A stretch of 64,000 nt of DNA from Halopenitus malekzadehii (GCF_900108505.1 NZ_FNWU01000003.1:62001-126000); one strand, 5' to 3'; positions 38,772 through 47,900 are shown, numbered from the stretch's first letter. The notes: generated from the sequence alone by a model not told the origin. Translations and numbers: made by a program.

Positions 38772-40643
38772 TTAGCCGAGCACCACGGGGCCGAACAGCA
38801 TCACGAGCAGGGCGACGAGCATCGTCACGCCGATACCGGTGGTGATCGTCCGGGTGAGACGGGGCTTTGCGTCCACGGGGAGCCGCGAAACGACCGCCTC
38901 GGTCGCGGTCCGGAGGATCCGACCGCCATCGAGCGGGAAGGCCGGGATGCAGTTGAAGAAGGCCAGCTGGAGGTTGATCCACCCGGTCCAGAAGAGCACG
39001 TTCGCGCCGAGGAAGACGGCGGGATCGCCGAGCGCCGACAGCGGCCCGGTCACATCGTAAAACTGGACGTTCGTCCCGACGAAGCCCGCGAAGTTGTACT
39101 GCACGCTCGGATCGACGATGGAGTAGAACGGCAACACGGTGATCAACAGCAGCGTGCCGAGGAACGTGTCGCTCGCCGTGCCGGTCAACATCGAGAGGTA
39201 CTGAGCAGCCGGGTAGTCGGTCACGCCGAGGCTATCGATCGACACGCCTGAGAATCCGGCCGCGATCTGGACCCCGAGGTAGGCATCGCCCGTCGACCGG
39301 TCGCCAGCCGACGCGTCATCGGGCGACGATTCACCCGTCGGTGCATCCCCGCCGGCCGGCGTCGCGTTCTCATCAGTTCCCGCTGCGGCGCCGTCGCCGA
39401 CGTTCGATCCCAGCGTGACCGTGAACTCCTCGCGGTCATCGTCGACATAGCCGACGATCGTGACCGTCTCGCCGGGATCCCGCGCATCGATCGCCGCGCT
39501 GAGGTCTGCCCCATCGACGACGCGATCGTCACCGACGGCGGTGATGACGACGTCCTCGCCGGCCGGGGCGCCCGCGGTGGCGTTGAGCGGTCCATCGGGA
39601 ACGACGACGGTGAGCGCGCCGATCGGACCCTCGACGGTCGTTCCGTTTGCCGTCTCGATGGTCGCGACGTGGTCGTCGCCGACGGCCTCACGGAACGCCG
39701 CTTCAGTGGTGACCGGATCGCCGTCGACGGCCGTGATCGTGTCGTTGACGGCCAGCCCCCCATCGCCGGCAAGCGGCGACGTCTCCGCGACGCCGGTGAC
39801 GAGCAGCGATCGATCGATGGTCCGGTCGGTGCCGTCGTGTAGCGTGACGGTGATGCGGTCGTCGGTGTTCTCGGAGAGCTGACGGGAGAGGTCGGTGGCG
39901 TTGTCGACCGGAGCGCCGCCCACGGCGACGATCCGATCGCCCGGACCGATACCGGCCTCCGCAGCGGGCGATCCGGGATACGCGCCGCCGATCGCCGCGC
40001 CGGGTGCGACCGAGACGGCACCCGCAACGGGACCGAACAGCAGTCCGAAGGTCACGAGCACGACGATGAAGTTCGCGGTGACGCCGGCCGCGAACATCCG
40101 GGTCCGACTGCCGCGGTTCGCCCGCCCGGTCGACTCCTCGTCTGGTTCGACGAACGCCCCGACCGGAACGAGGGTGAACAAGGCGAGTCCCATCGAGTCG
40201 ATGTCGATGTCCTCGACGCGGCAGACGAGTCCGTGTGCCCCCTCGTGAACGACGAGGGCGACGAGCAGCCCGCAGACGATCTCGAGGGCGACCGAGAGCG
40301 GGAGGAAGTCGTTGACCCCGGGGATGATGAGGACGTTCTGGGGGGTGTTGATGCCGGTCGGTTCCGGCGGGTTCGAGAGCACGCTAAGCGCGTTCGCGAT
40401 CAGCAGGAGAAACGTCCCGACCATAATCACGAGCGCGACGCCGACGCCGACGTTCGCGACCGCTCGCCAGAGACGTTTCGGCGCGGACAGTCGGTCGAGG
40501 ATGGCCTTCCCGCGTTTCGTGTGGATCGTCGTCATCGGCCCGGAAACCCGCACCGACTCGGGGAGCAGCCCACGGTTGTCCAGCCACGCCGCCGCCGCGG
40601 TGTACGCGAGCACCCCCAAGAGGATCCACAACAGGGAACTCAT
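38772..40643 (-). CDS. Site-2 protease (M50 family) with PDZ domains
   Basis: 623 residues. Intramembrane zinc protease. The active site is [14 protein letters not shown] (HExxH) and the C-terminal metal motif is [13 protein letters not shown]. Two PDZ-like domains lie in the large extracytoplasmic part ([20 protein letters not shown] and a second near [20 protein letters not shown]). An acidic Ala/Gly/Asp-rich linker separates them from the C-terminal membrane helices. The family releases membrane-bound regulators; the substrate is unknown. ATG 40643 begins the first hydrophobic helix. Confidence 0.9.
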   Translation of the reverse strand: MSSLLWILLGVLAYTAAAAWLDNRGLLPESVRVSGPMTTIHTKRGKAILDRLSAPKRLWRAVANVGVGVALVIMVGTFLLLIANALSVLSNPPEPTGINTPQNVLIIPGVNDFLPLSVALEIVCGLLVALVVHEGAHGLVCRVEDIDIDSMGLALFTLVPVGAFVEPDEESTGRANRGSRTRMFAAGVTANFIVVLVTFGLLFGPVAGAVSVAPGAAIGGAYPGSPAAEAGIGPGDRIVAVGGAPVDNATDLSRQLSENTDDRITVTLHDGTDRTIDRSLLVTGVAETSPLAGDGGLAVNDTITAVDGDPVTTEAAFREAVGDDHVATIETANGTTVEGPIGALTVVVPDGPLNATAGAPAGEDVVITAVGDDRVVDGADLSAAIDARDPGETVTIVGYVDDDREEFTVTLGSNVGDGAAAGTDENATPAGGDAPTGESSPDDASAGDRSTGDAYLGVQIAAGFSGVSIDSLGVTDYPAAQYLSMLTGTASDTFLGTLLLITVLPFYSIVDPSVQYNFAGFVGTNVQFYDVTGPLSALGDPAVFLGANVLFWTGWINLQLAFFNCIPAFPLDGGRILRTATEAVVSRLPVDAKPRLTRTITTGIGVTMLVALLVMLFGPVVLG

Positions 40644-40795
40644 TGGCGAGTGTTCGGATGCGTCCCGGGTAAGGGGTTCGATCGCCGACACGGGTCGACT
40701 GGAACGAACGGTCGGAACGGACCGTGCGGACACCGCTTCCGAGGCCGCCGTGCCCATCAACAACACCCAAATACCCCACCGCCATAGCGTGAGAT

Positions 40796-41014
40796 ATGAC
40801 ACCGGTCGAGTTCCTCGCGGAACTGGTCTTCGGCGTGTACCAACTGGCAAGCATCTTCATCGAGAACGTGGTGGCCGGCGGCGACCCGCTCTCGATCGTC
40901 GCGTTCCTCGTGGGACAGGTGCTGATCGTCGGATCGATCGCCGCGATCGCCTACCTCGCTGTCGGCGCGCTGGCGAGCACGGTCGGCATACAGATCCCGT
41001 CCCCGAGAAAGTAA
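40796..41014 (+). CDS. Small two-helix membrane protein
   Basis: 72 residues. Two hydrophobic segments (ELVFGVYQLASIFIENVV and SIVAFLVGQVLIVGSIAAIA) and a short basic C-terminal tail. No known domain. ATG 40796 is preceded by an AT-containing CCACCGCCATAGCG region but no clear TATA box. The stop codon lies inside an 18-bp tandem duplication. Confidence 0.6.
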   Translation: MTPVEFLAELVFGVYQLASIFIENVVAGGDPLSIVAFLVGQVLIVGSIAAIAYLAVGALASTVGIQIPSPRK

Positions 41015-41037
41015 CCGTTCCCGAGAAAGTAACCGTT
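41002..41037. repeat. 18-bp tandem repeat, two copies, spanning a stop codon
   Basis: cccgagaaagtaaccgtt occurs at 41002-41019 and 41020-41037. The first copy contains the TAA stop of the small membrane protein gene, so the last codons and stop have been duplicated. Confidence 0.9.
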
Positions 41038-41079
41038 CCCGACAGGCATCGTCACCGCAGTCGGTTCACGTTCGCCGAG

Positions 41080-42069
41080 TCACTCTGAAAAGACGTTTCG
41101 AAGTGCCGCCGCGGCGTCGGAGACCGCTGCGTCGACGTGCGGACCGATCGGCGATCCAACGACGAGTCCGTCAGCGTACTCCGCGATTTCGTCCGCGCGT
41201 TCACGAAGCTCCGCCGGCGATCCGGCGAGGCTGAACGCGTCGATCATCGACGGCGTCACCGTCTCGAAGGCTTCGGAGAACTGTCCGGCACTGACGAGGG
41301 TGCCGATCGTGTCGGCCGTTCCGTGGTCGATCCCGTGTCGATCGAGCACCGGCGGCGCCGCGCCGGCGGTGATGAACGCGACCGCGGGGCGGGCGGCGTC
41401 CCGAGCTGCGTCGGGATCGGCGTCGACGCTCACGCTTGCGTAGCCGATCAGATCGAACTCGCCGCGATCGGCTGGGCGATCCGCAAGCCCCCGTTCGACC
41501 TGATCACGTGCCCAGCGGAAGTCGTCGGGGTGCGAGCCGTTGAACAGCAGGCCGTCGGCGTGTTTCGCGGCCATACGGCACATATGCGGCCCCTCGCCGC
41601 CGACGTAGACCGGCAGGTCCGACCCCTGTGGCGGCTCGTAGTTGAGGCCGGCGTCGGTCGCCTCGAAGGTCCCCTCATGATCGATCCGGTCGCCATCCCA
41701 GAGTCGCCGTGCCGCCGTGAACGCCTCGAGCACCGGCCGGAGGCCGCGTTGGTCGCCGAGGCCGAGGTTCGCGAGCGTGGACGGATCGCCGGGACCGATC
41801 CCGAAGACCGCGCGGCCGTCCGAAACCTCATCGAGCGTCGCGACCCGCGAGGCGAGAGTGACCGGATGCGTCTCGAGCGGGTTGACGACTCCGGGGCCGA
41901 TCCGAACCGTCGTCGTCTCGGCCGCCAGCCGGGACAGGAACGCCCACGGGTCGCGGTTGTTGTAGTGACACGTCGAGAAGACGGCGTCGTAGCCGGCAGC
42001 CTCCGCTGCGACGCCGCGGTCGATGAGTCGATCCAGTTCCTCCTCCGGAGTGAGTTCGATTCCAAGCAT
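41080..42069 (-). CDS. mer: F420-dependent reductase of the Mer type (5,10-methylene-H4MPT reductase-like)
   Basis: 329 residues. Luciferase-like monooxygenase fold. The N-terminus MLGIELTPEEELDRLIDRG, the STCHYNNRDPWAFLSR segment and the glycine-rich VRIGPGVVNPLETHPVTLAS match Mer enzymes, which use reduced F420 on a folate-like C1 carrier. Haloarchaea lack methanogenesis, so the product may serve folate-type C1 metabolism. It follows cofE, which makes F420 side chains, with 19 bp between them. The ATG was preferred to a TTG two codons upstream. Confidence 0.82.
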   Translation of the reverse strand: MLGIELTPEEELDRLIDRGVAAEAAGYDAVFSTCHYNNRDPWAFLSRLAAETTTVRIGPGVVNPLETHPVTLASRVATLDEVSDGRAVFGIGPGDPSTLANLGLGDQRGLRPVLEAFTAARRLWDGDRIDHEGTFEATDAGLNYEPPQGSDLPVYVGGEGPHMCRMAAKHADGLLFNGSHPDDFRWARDQVERGLADRPADRGEFDLIGYASVSVDADPDAARDAARPAVAFITAGAAPPVLDRHGIDHGTADTIGTLVSAGQFSEAFETVTPSMIDAFSLAGSPAELRERADEIAEYADGLVVGSPIGPHVDAAVSDAAAALRNVFSE

Positions 42070-42088
42070 AATCAATCACGAGCCGGGA

Positions 42089-42931
42089 TCAGTCGCCACC
42101 TTCGCCGCCACCGCCGTCCTCACCACCAGTCCCATCGTCACCGCCAGTCGTATCGTCACTGCCGGCTCCACCGTTCCCGCCGTCGTACGTCCAGTCGCGA
42201 AGCGCCTGCCGGACCAGATCGTCTTCGACGTCCCGAAAGTGCGCGTCGGATCCGTCGTGGTCGCCGAACGTGAAGTCGCGAACGACCACCACCGGCGTTC
42301 CGCCGTCCCCCTCGCCCGCGATGAGGTTCGCCGCCGCCGCCAGCTCGTCGACCACGTTTTGCACCGTCACACCGAGTTCACGCCCGTCCCGGTCGGATTC
42401 GCCCCGCCAGTCGCGGCTGGCGGGCAGTCCCGCCCACCCGATCGCGACACCCCGCTGGCCGTGTCGAAACGGACGACCACAGGTATCGGTGACGACGACG
42501 CGATCGGCGGGCAGCCCATCGCGGATCCGGTCCGCGCTGGCGGCGGGCCGCTTCGGAAGCAACAGGAGGTCGCCGGCGGGAACGTTCGACCGATCGATGC
42601 CGGCGTTGACCCCGATGTGGCCGAACCGGGTCGCCGTGAGCAGGAACGGTTCCTCGAGAATCATCTCGGTCGACTCCTCGAGGACCGCCTGCGCGAAGCG
42701 CGGGTCCTTCGACTCGCCGGTCGCTGCTTCGAGCCTGTCGGCGATCTCCCTGGCCCGCGGTCCCGGCGGGAAGTCATCAAAGTCGTAGACGCGACCTTCC
42801 GCCTTCGAGACGACCGTGCTGGCTACACAGACGACGTCGCCGGGGCGGAGGTCGACTCGGTCGCGGATCAAGGCGGCGAGGTCGTCTCCCTCCCGTATCT
42901 CGGGCAGACCGGGGACCGCAAACACGTCCAT
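42089..42931 (-). CDS. cofE: Coenzyme F420-0:L-glutamate ligase CofE
   Basis: 280 residues. It adds gamma-glutamates to F420-0 with GTP. Family blocks: MDVFAVPGLPEIREGDDLA, PGDVVCVASTVVSKAEGRVY, HIGVNAGIDRSNVPAG and VVVTDTCGRPFRHGQRGVAI. A Gly/Asp-rich tail of about 30 residues (SDDTTGGDDGTGGEDGGGG) follows the domain. ATG 42931 starts the domain exactly. It forms an operon with the Mer-like gene. Confidence 0.93.
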   Translation of the reverse strand: MDVFAVPGLPEIREGDDLAALIRDRVDLRPGDVVCVASTVVSKAEGRVYDFDDFPPGPRAREIADRLEAATGESKDPRFAQAVLEESTEMILEEPFLLTATRFGHIGVNAGIDRSNVPAGDLLLLPKRPAASADRIRDGLPADRVVVTDTCGRPFRHGQRGVAIGWAGLPASRDWRGESDRDGRELGVTVQNVVDELAAAANLIAGEGDGGTPVVVVRDFTFGDHDGSDAHFRDVEDDLVRQALRDWTYDGGNGGAGSDDTTGGDDGTGGEDGGGGEGGD

Positions 42932-43016
42932 ACGGTTCCGTATCGGCCGGGCGAGGGGAAAACCTCGACGGTACTGGCGGAGGCAGCCGGAATCGCCACC
43001 GCGTATCAACTGCCCG

Positions 43017-43027
43017 AAATTTATAAG
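43017..43027 (+). promoter_or_regulatory. TATA-like box for the zinc-ribbon membrane protein pair
   Basis: AAATTTATAAG, ending 31 bp before the ATG at 43059. The spacing suggests a short leader of about 10 nt. Confidence 0.55.
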
Positions 43028-43058
43028 TGCGGGTCGAAAGCGTATGTAATCAACGGCG

Positions 43059-44096
43059 ATGCCAGGGAACGACAGGGACGACTCGGATCGGGACGAGGAG
43101 TCCAACGACGGTGAGTGGCAGTTTGGGTCGGGCGACGATGGTGGGGGAGACCGGTCCGATGGCCGGTCCCGGTCCGGTCGATCCGACCGGTCGCACCGAT
43201 CGAGAACGCGACGCAACGCCGACGAATCGGACGATCGTGGCCGATCCGGGCGGCGATCGAGGCGACCGTCGACGGCCGAGGGACGGAACGACGATCCGAA
43301 TCGTCGGCGGACTGCGGATCGAAACCGGCCCGGAGGGGCCAGCGGAACGGGACCACACGGCGGTACGGGTACGGGATCGAATCGCACCACCGGTTCCGAG
43401 TCGAACGGAGACTCCGTCACGGATTCGGCCGGGGGAACCGGCGGCAACGGGGGAGAGACGAACGCGTCGTCGACGGCGGGAGACGCACGCCCGCAGGGGA
43501 CGACGACTGACGACGGACCGAACGGACAGTCGGCCGATACGGGACCCGGGACCGGCGGGACCGGCGGCGCCCAAGCCGGCACGGCGGCTGACAGCGTCGA
43601 TCGAACCGACAACGGGCAACCGGCAGCAGCCGATCGGACGGGCAGTCAGCTCGGACCGGACGAGGTCTACTGCACGAGTTGCGGAGAGGTGATCAAGGAG
43701 ATGGCGGAGATCTGTCCGAGCTGCGGCGTTCGACAGCAGGCCGCTACGGCACCGGCCGGAGGCGGCGTACCGGCGGGCGGGGGTGCTCCGGGTGGGGGTG
43801 CCCGGGGTGGGGGCGCTCCGGCTGGCGGCGGGATGGCCGGCGGCGCCGCAGCGATATCGGATATGCGGAGACACGAACTCGAGAAGGTCGCCAGAAAGAA
43901 CAAGGGTACCGTGATGCTCGTGAGCTTCATCCTTCCCTGGGCGGGCTATCTGATGATCGACGAGACCGTCTTCGCGGCGTTGAGCTTCCTGAGTGGACAC
44001 TACTTCCTGTTGGGTCACCTCATCGTTCCGTTCCACGCCAAGGCGATCATCGATAACGCCCGACAAGAACTCGATCAGGCGGGAGCAACTTGGTGA
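43059..44096 (+). CDS. Zinc-ribbon membrane protein with long disordered N-terminal region
   Basis: 345 residues. The first about 200 residues are Ser/Arg/Gly/Asp-rich and disordered. They are followed by a zinc ribbon (EVYCTSCGEVIKEMAEICPS then CGVRQQ) and a Gly/Ala/Pro linker. Two C-terminal hydrophobic helices follow (TVMLVSFILPWAGYLMI and FAALSFLSGHYFLLGHLIV). The DZANK-like ribbon plus membrane layout suggests a regulatory or adaptor protein; function unknown. The next gene, 10 bp away, carries the same ribbon, so the pair may act together. Confidence 0.75.
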   Translation: MPGNDRDDSDRDEESNDGEWQFGSGDDGGGDRSDGRSRSGRSDRSHRSRTRRNADESDDRGRSGRRSRRPSTAEGRNDDPNRRRTADRNRPGGASGTGPHGGTGTGSNRTTGSESNGDSVTDSAGGTGGNGGETNASSTAGDARPQGTTTDDGPNGQSADTGPGTGGTGGAQAGTAADSVDRTDNGQPAAADRTGSQLGPDEVYCTSCGEVIKEMAEICPSCGVRQQAATAPAGGGVPAGGGAPGGGARGGGAPAGGGMAGGAAAISDMRRHELEKVARKNKGTVMLVSFILPWAGYLMIDETVFAALSFLSGHYFLLGHLIVPFHAKAIIDNARQELDQAGATW

Positions 44097-44106
44097 GTGA
44101 TGGAGA

Positions 44107-44730
44107 ATGAGCGTTACCGAAGTCTACTGTCGGAGCTGTGGCGAACGGATCAAAGCTGACGCAGAGATCTGCCCGAACTGCGGGGTCCGCAACCAGGCCC
44201 ACCAGGGCGCCCAGCCGGCTCGCGGCGGCGGTCGGCGGCGCGGTGCTGGCGGGCAACAACGCGCACAGGGCGGCGCGGCTACGCAACGCTCCCCGCCGTC
44301 CGATAGCTGGGTCTACGGCGTCGGCGTCGGCACCGCTCTCTGGGTGATCGTCGCGATCCTCCAGCTCCGTGCAATGTCGGCTGTTCAGGGCATTCAGGGT
44401 GGCGGATCCCCGCTTGCGGCCGGGGGCCAGGCGCTCACCTCACTGCTCGTTGGCGGCCCCATTCAGCTCATCGCGTGGGTCGTGTTACCGATCGCGTTCT
44501 ACTACGACAGCAAGTACGTCGCCTACGCGACCGACTGGAACCCCTCGACCGGACTGTTCGTCGGGATCGCGGCGCTGGCGCCGATCCTGAGCAGCCTCGT
44601 CGGAATGGTGGCGATGGTCGCGATGGGGATCCAGGGGATGTTCGTCGGCAGCATCCTGGTCCCGCTCGTCGTCGCCGGGCTCGCGGCCTACTACCTCAAA
44701 CGCCGGTACGATCTGGTCCCGAGCGAGTGA
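44107..44730 (+). CDS. Zinc-ribbon multi-helix membrane protein
   Basis: 207 residues. The N-terminal ribbon EVYCRSCGERIKADAEICPN then CGVRNQ is nearly the same as in the preceding protein. An Arg/Gly/Gln-rich linker leads to about four membrane helices (VGVGTALWVIVAILQL, LLVGGPIQLIAWVVLPIAFY, GLFVGIAALAPILSSL and GMFVGSILVPLVVAGL). It ends KRRYDLVPSE. No catalytic motif. Cotranscription with the upstream gene is likely. Confidence 0.75.
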   Translation: MSVTEVYCRSCGERIKADAEICPNCGVRNQAHQGAQPARGGGRRRGAGGQQRAQGGAATQRSPPSDSWVYGVGVGTALWVIVAILQLRAMSAVQGIQGGGSPLAAGGQALTSLLVGGPIQLIAWVVLPIAFYYDSKYVAYATDWNPSTGLFVGIAALAPILSSLVGMVAMVAMGIQGMFVGSILVPLVVAGLAAYYLKRRYDLVPSE

Positions 44731-45217
44731 CGCAGGCGGCCGGGACCATCTCGCCTCGATCGGGGAACTCAAGCCTCGCCGGCCTCTAGCGACGACGGGC
44801 GGCGGTGACGAGGGGTTACCCCCACCGAGCCCCGTGTGACGATCGGTTTTCTTCCGAGCCGCCCGTTTTGCGACGACCCGGACCAGCCCGGTCCGCAGTG
44901 CGACGACCCGGACCAGCCCGGTCCGCGGTGCGACGATCGTGAACGGTCGGCCGACACCGTCTCAAGGATCGCGGCGGGCCGACGGCCCCGGAGTGGAAGT
45001 GAACTTGATGCGATCACCACCGTCGCAGTCATCCGGTTTCGACTCGAACACATCGGGATGGGACCGGCCGGGACTCTGCCAGTCGTTTATAGCGGATCAC
45101 GAACCACCGCGTCGCGTGACGTAGCCGATCACCCACGTCGGTCGAGGCGGGAGCCCGGCACGCCGTCGTGGGGTCCGCCCGAGGTACCGGCTGTTCGCCA
45201 GCCCGATCGAACGGCAC
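44731..45217. other. 487-bp intergenic region with a 30-bp duplication
   Basis: Lies between convergent genes. It holds the 30-bp repeat at 44869-44928 and otherwise GC-rich sequence. Open frames here are low-complexity artefacts of the repeat and are not called. No tRNA, promoter or structured RNA was recognised. Confidence 0.5.
44869..44928. repeat. 30-bp tandem repeat, two copies
   Basis: The unit beginning tgcgacgacccggaccagcc and ending cggtccgcag occurs at 44869-44898 and, with one base change (cgg for cag), at 44899-44928. It lies in the gap between the zinc-ribbon gene and the aldo/keto reductase gene. Confidence 0.88.
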
Positions 45218-46279
45218 TCAGTAGGAGGCAGCTCGCTTGTCGAGACCCGCAGCCTCAATGTCGTCGCCGTCGACGGAGGTTCGAAGCTCGTCCATCCCGT
45301 CGAACCGGTCGATCTCGAAGTTCTCCGCGTACAGCTCCTGGACGCGATCGTACTCCTCGTCCGACAGCGACGGAACCTCGCTCGCCGCCGCCCACTCGTC
45401 GATGTCGTCGGTCGTCCGGAAGGTGGGCGTGACCGAGGCGACCTCGTCGTGGTACAGCAGCCACTGGATGGCGGCCTGGCTCATCGTCCGGTCACCGTCG
45501 CGTTCGAGGAACCGGATCGCGTCCAGCTTCTCCCAGCCGGCCTCGTACCACTCGTCCGGGCGGTAGGACCGGTGGTCGCCGTCGCCGAGCTCCGTGTCGG
45601 GCGTGACCTGTTCGTTGAGCAGTCCCGAGGAGTGGGGAACGCGTGCGAGCACCGACGTGTCGGCGTCGAGATCGCGGATCGTCTCGACGAAGTGCATCCC
45701 GGGGTCCTGCTCGAGGAGGTTGAAGACCGTCTGGACCGCGTCGAAGACGTCGTATTCGGCCGCCGCATCGCCCTCGGCCAGCCAGCCGATCGAGGGCCCG
45801 AGCGCCCAGCCGATCGACTCGGCTCGACCGTCGGCTTTGAACTCCCGAAGGACGTCGAGGACCTCCGGCGTCACCTCGTCGACGTTGGCGTTGTGCAGCT
45901 GGAGGAACTCGACGTGGTCGGTGTCGAGCCGGTCAAGCGACCGGTCGAACGCCTCCCGAAGATACTCGGAGGACAGGTCCTTCGGCAGCTCGCCGTGGCC
46001 GGCCTGCGGATTGTTGTAGAAGTCGTAGCCGATCTTGGTGGCAAGCGTCACCTCTTCGCGGTGTTCGGCGATCGCGCGCCCGAGGAGGTCCTCGGAATTC
46101 CCGTGACCGTAGACGTCGCCGGTGTCGAAGTAGGTGATCCCGCGATCGAGGGCGTGTTGCACCATCTCGACCGCCTGGTCCTCGGTGCGGTCACCCCACC
46201 AGTCGGTCCCGATGACCCAGGCGCCGAAGCCGATCTCGCTCACTGCCACGCCGGAGTTCCCGAGTTCGCGGTCGTGCAT
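45218..46279 (-). CDS. Aldo/keto reductase
   Basis: 353 residues. NADPH-dependent oxidoreductase with a TIM barrel. The tetrad is visible: Asp in ITYFDTGDVYGHGNSE, Tyr in the same segment, Lys in VTLATKIGYDF and His in HVEFLQLHNAN. The cofactor-binding end is AIQWLLYHDEVASVTPTFRT. The substrate is unknown. ATG 46279 starts MHDRELGNSGVAVSEIGFG, typical of the family. The next gene upstream is divergent across a 168-bp spacer. Confidence 0.9.
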   Translation of the reverse strand: MHDRELGNSGVAVSEIGFGAWVIGTDWWGDRTEDQAVEMVQHALDRGITYFDTGDVYGHGNSEDLLGRAIAEHREEVTLATKIGYDFYNNPQAGHGELPKDLSSEYLREAFDRSLDRLDTDHVEFLQLHNANVDEVTPEVLDVLREFKADGRAESIGWALGPSIGWLAEGDAAAEYDVFDAVQTVFNLLEQDPGMHFVETIRDLDADTSVLARVPHSSGLLNEQVTPDTELGDGDHRSYRPDEWYEAGWEKLDAIRFLERDGDRTMSQAAIQWLLYHDEVASVTPTFRTTDDIDEWAAASEVPSLSDEEYDRVQELYAENFEIDRFDGMDELRTSVDGDDIEAAGLDKRAASY

Positions 46280-46447
46280 ATCGCGGGGTTGGGGTGCGTC
46301 CCACTTAGCGCGTGTGGTTCGACCGTCGATCGCGGCGATCGCGTGGTGGTCGCCACGATCGGGCGTCGGTGGACGCGAGCGAAGCAGGGTCGATCGACGG
46401 TTGCGCACAACCGAATCCCTTTGTGGATCCCCGGCCAACGATCGGCG

Positions 46448-47359
46448 ATGACAAAGCGACACGTGTCCCTCCCCGACGACGCGGAGGCCGGGGTTCAAGG
46501 GTTCATCGGCGAGGTGGACGACCGCCTCTCATCGTCGGAGGACACCTGTGACGTCGTCAGGGACGTCCTGATTGATCTCCACGGGGATCGTGAAGCGTGG
46601 GACGCCTGGCAGGCCGGCGAGGACGTCTCGAAAGCCGAGCAGGTACGGCTCCAGAGCTATGACCCGTGTAACGCGACGCTCGAGTCGGAGTATTACGCGG
46701 AGAAGGACGAGGAGGCCTTCGAGCGCTCGAAACATCTCCAGTGGCTTTGGCGACAGTTCGACGCGACGCCGATGGCCGACAACATCCATTTCGCGCTTCG
46801 GTTCCGGCAGATGCTTGGCACGCATCTCTTCGCGGAGTGTGGCGAGAACTGTCGATTCTTCAAGGGTATCTCGTTCACCTACGGACACAACATCGAGGTC
46901 GGGGACAACGTCGTGATCCACGACGACGTCCACCTCGACGATCGCGGCAAGCTGACGATCGGCGATCGCGTCTCGGTCTCCGACGGCGCCCATATCTACA
47001 GCCACGACCACGACATCGGCGACCAGACGTCGATCCGAAACTTCCACACGATCGTCGAGGACGACGCCCGAGTCACCTACGACTCGATGGTGCGTGCCGG
47101 GTGTCGGATCGGCGAGAACAGCGTCGTCGGCGCACGAGCGGTGGTGCAGGGCGACGTGCCGGCACACCACGTCGTCGTCGGGATGCCGGCAAAGAGCGTC
47201 CGCGTCAAACCCGGCTGGGAATCGGTCGCAACGGAACTCGACGATGGACGCCTCGAAACCCGACAGGACGACCGCGAAATCCCGGTCGAACTCCCGCCGG
47301 ATCTCGAGCAGTTCGACGAGTTCGAGCGCGATCTCACCCCACCGGACGCCGAGGAGTGA
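46448..47359 (+). CDS. Left-handed beta-helix acyltransferase (maltose O-acetyltransferase-like)
   Basis: 303 residues. The second half carries hexapeptide repeats (NIEVGDNVVIHDDVHLDDRG, GDRVSVSDGAHIYSHDHDIG and VRAGCRIGENSVVGARAVVQ) with the family HDH and a closing VVVGMPAKSVRVKPGW. The N-terminal half is helical with EYYAEKDEEAFERSKHLQWL and a Cys-containing ECGENCRFFKGI. The family transfers acetyl groups to sugars or glycans; the acceptor is unknown. No sugar-related gene is adjacent. Confidence 0.85.
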   Translation: MTKRHVSLPDDAEAGVQGFIGEVDDRLSSSEDTCDVVRDVLIDLHGDREAWDAWQAGEDVSKAEQVRLQSYDPCNATLESEYYAEKDEEAFERSKHLQWLWRQFDATPMADNIHFALRFRQMLGTHLFAECGENCRFFKGISFTYGHNIEVGDNVVIHDDVHLDDRGKLTIGDRVSVSDGAHIYSHDHDIGDQTSIRNFHTIVEDDARVTYDSMVRAGCRIGENSVVGARAVVQGDVPAHHVVVGMPAKSVRVKPGWESVATELDDGRLETRQDDREIPVELPPDLEQFDEFERDLTPPDAEE

Positions 47360-47415
47360 CGGCGCGCTCATAACGGGCGCCTCGGTGTTCACGAACCGCT
47401 TCGCGCCGAGGCATA

Positions 47416-47465
47416 CCGCTCGCGAACCTGCTCGCGGCGCGAATGCGGGAGAAGGGATTTGAACC
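47416..47465. repeat. 50-bp att-like direct repeat (copy A, with tRNA-Leu 3' fragment)
   Basis: Identical over 50 bp to 47536-47585. The right-hand 21 bp (gcgggagaagggatttgaacc) equal the 3' end of the tRNA-Leu gene, T-arm half plus acceptor strand, in the same orientation. The left 29 bp equal the sequence immediately downstream of the tRNA. A partial tRNA copy flanked like this is the classic signature of an attachment site pair. Confidence 0.85.
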
Positions 47466-47535
47466 ACGTGACGACGATCGCCTCGCTTCCGCTCGGCGCT
47501 GCGACGTCTCTGATACAAATCCCCGCCGAAACCCG

Positions 47536-47585
47536 CCGCTCGCGAACCTGCTCGCGGCGCGAATGCGGGAGAAGGGATTTGAACC
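47536..47585. repeat. 50-bp att-like direct repeat (copy B, contiguous with tRNA-Leu)
   Basis: Same 50 bp as 47416-47465 at a period of exactly 120 bp. This copy runs into the intact tRNA-Leu gene from 47565. The 70 bp between the copies show no gene. Confidence 0.85.
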
Positions 47586-47648
47586 CTCGAACCCCTACGG
47601 GAGCGGATCTTAAGTCCGCCGCTTTTGGCCAGGCTCAGCCACCCCCGC
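47565..47648 (-). tRNA. tRNA-Leu (anticodon UAA)
   Basis: On the minus strand the 84-nt gene starts gcgggggtggctgagcctgg and ends ggttcaaatcccttctcccgc, with no encoded CCA. The acceptor stem pairs GCGGGGG with CUCCCGC (one G-U). The anticodon loop is CUUAAGA, giving UAA. A variable arm (gctcccgtaggggttcg region) of the long class II type fits leucine. No intron. The T-arm and acceptor strand are duplicated 120 bp away at 47445-47465. Confidence 0.93.
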
Positions 47649-47900
47649 GCGTCCTGCGGCTTTTCCGGGCGGGCACAAACCACTTTCGGTGAGCCCAGCC
47701 CATCGATCGGTCTCCTCGACGTCGATCGGTTCGAGTAGTAGTGTGGGGCACCTCCGCCGATCGAAATATTCGACAAACGATCAAGATATATCGGAATTAT
47801 ACCCATATATAAACATCAATTCCGGACATCATCTAATGACTTATAGGTATATCAGGGATGAAACTATCCGTCCGGATCCTCCGTCGACAGACGACTCACG
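47649..47900. other. AT-rich spacer upstream of the HTH regulator
   Basis: Begins with the GC-rich tRNA upstream region, then becomes strongly AT-rich from about 47765 to 47860 (gatatatcggaattatac, catatataaacatcaatt, cttataggtatatc). Several TATA-like elements are present; the closest to the HTH gene is cttataggtat at 47841-47851. Runs of this composition are unlike the rest of the chromosome and fit a regulated or acquired junction. Confidence 0.5.

Noticed and set aside
37240-38982. Longer tgtA start at 38982
   Set aside because: The extra 87 residues are Arg/Asp-rich and unlike any TgtA; the family N-terminus begins at 38721.
44769-45053. Minus-strand frame of 94 codons with GPGWSGSS repeats
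   Set aside because: It is a translation of the 30-bp duplication, has no start signal and no haloarchaeal composition.
47459-47692. Open frame through the tRNA-Leu gene encoding RRDLNPRTPTGADLK-type sequence
   Set aside because: This is the well-known artefact of translating antisense tRNA sequence; the tRNA call explains the region.
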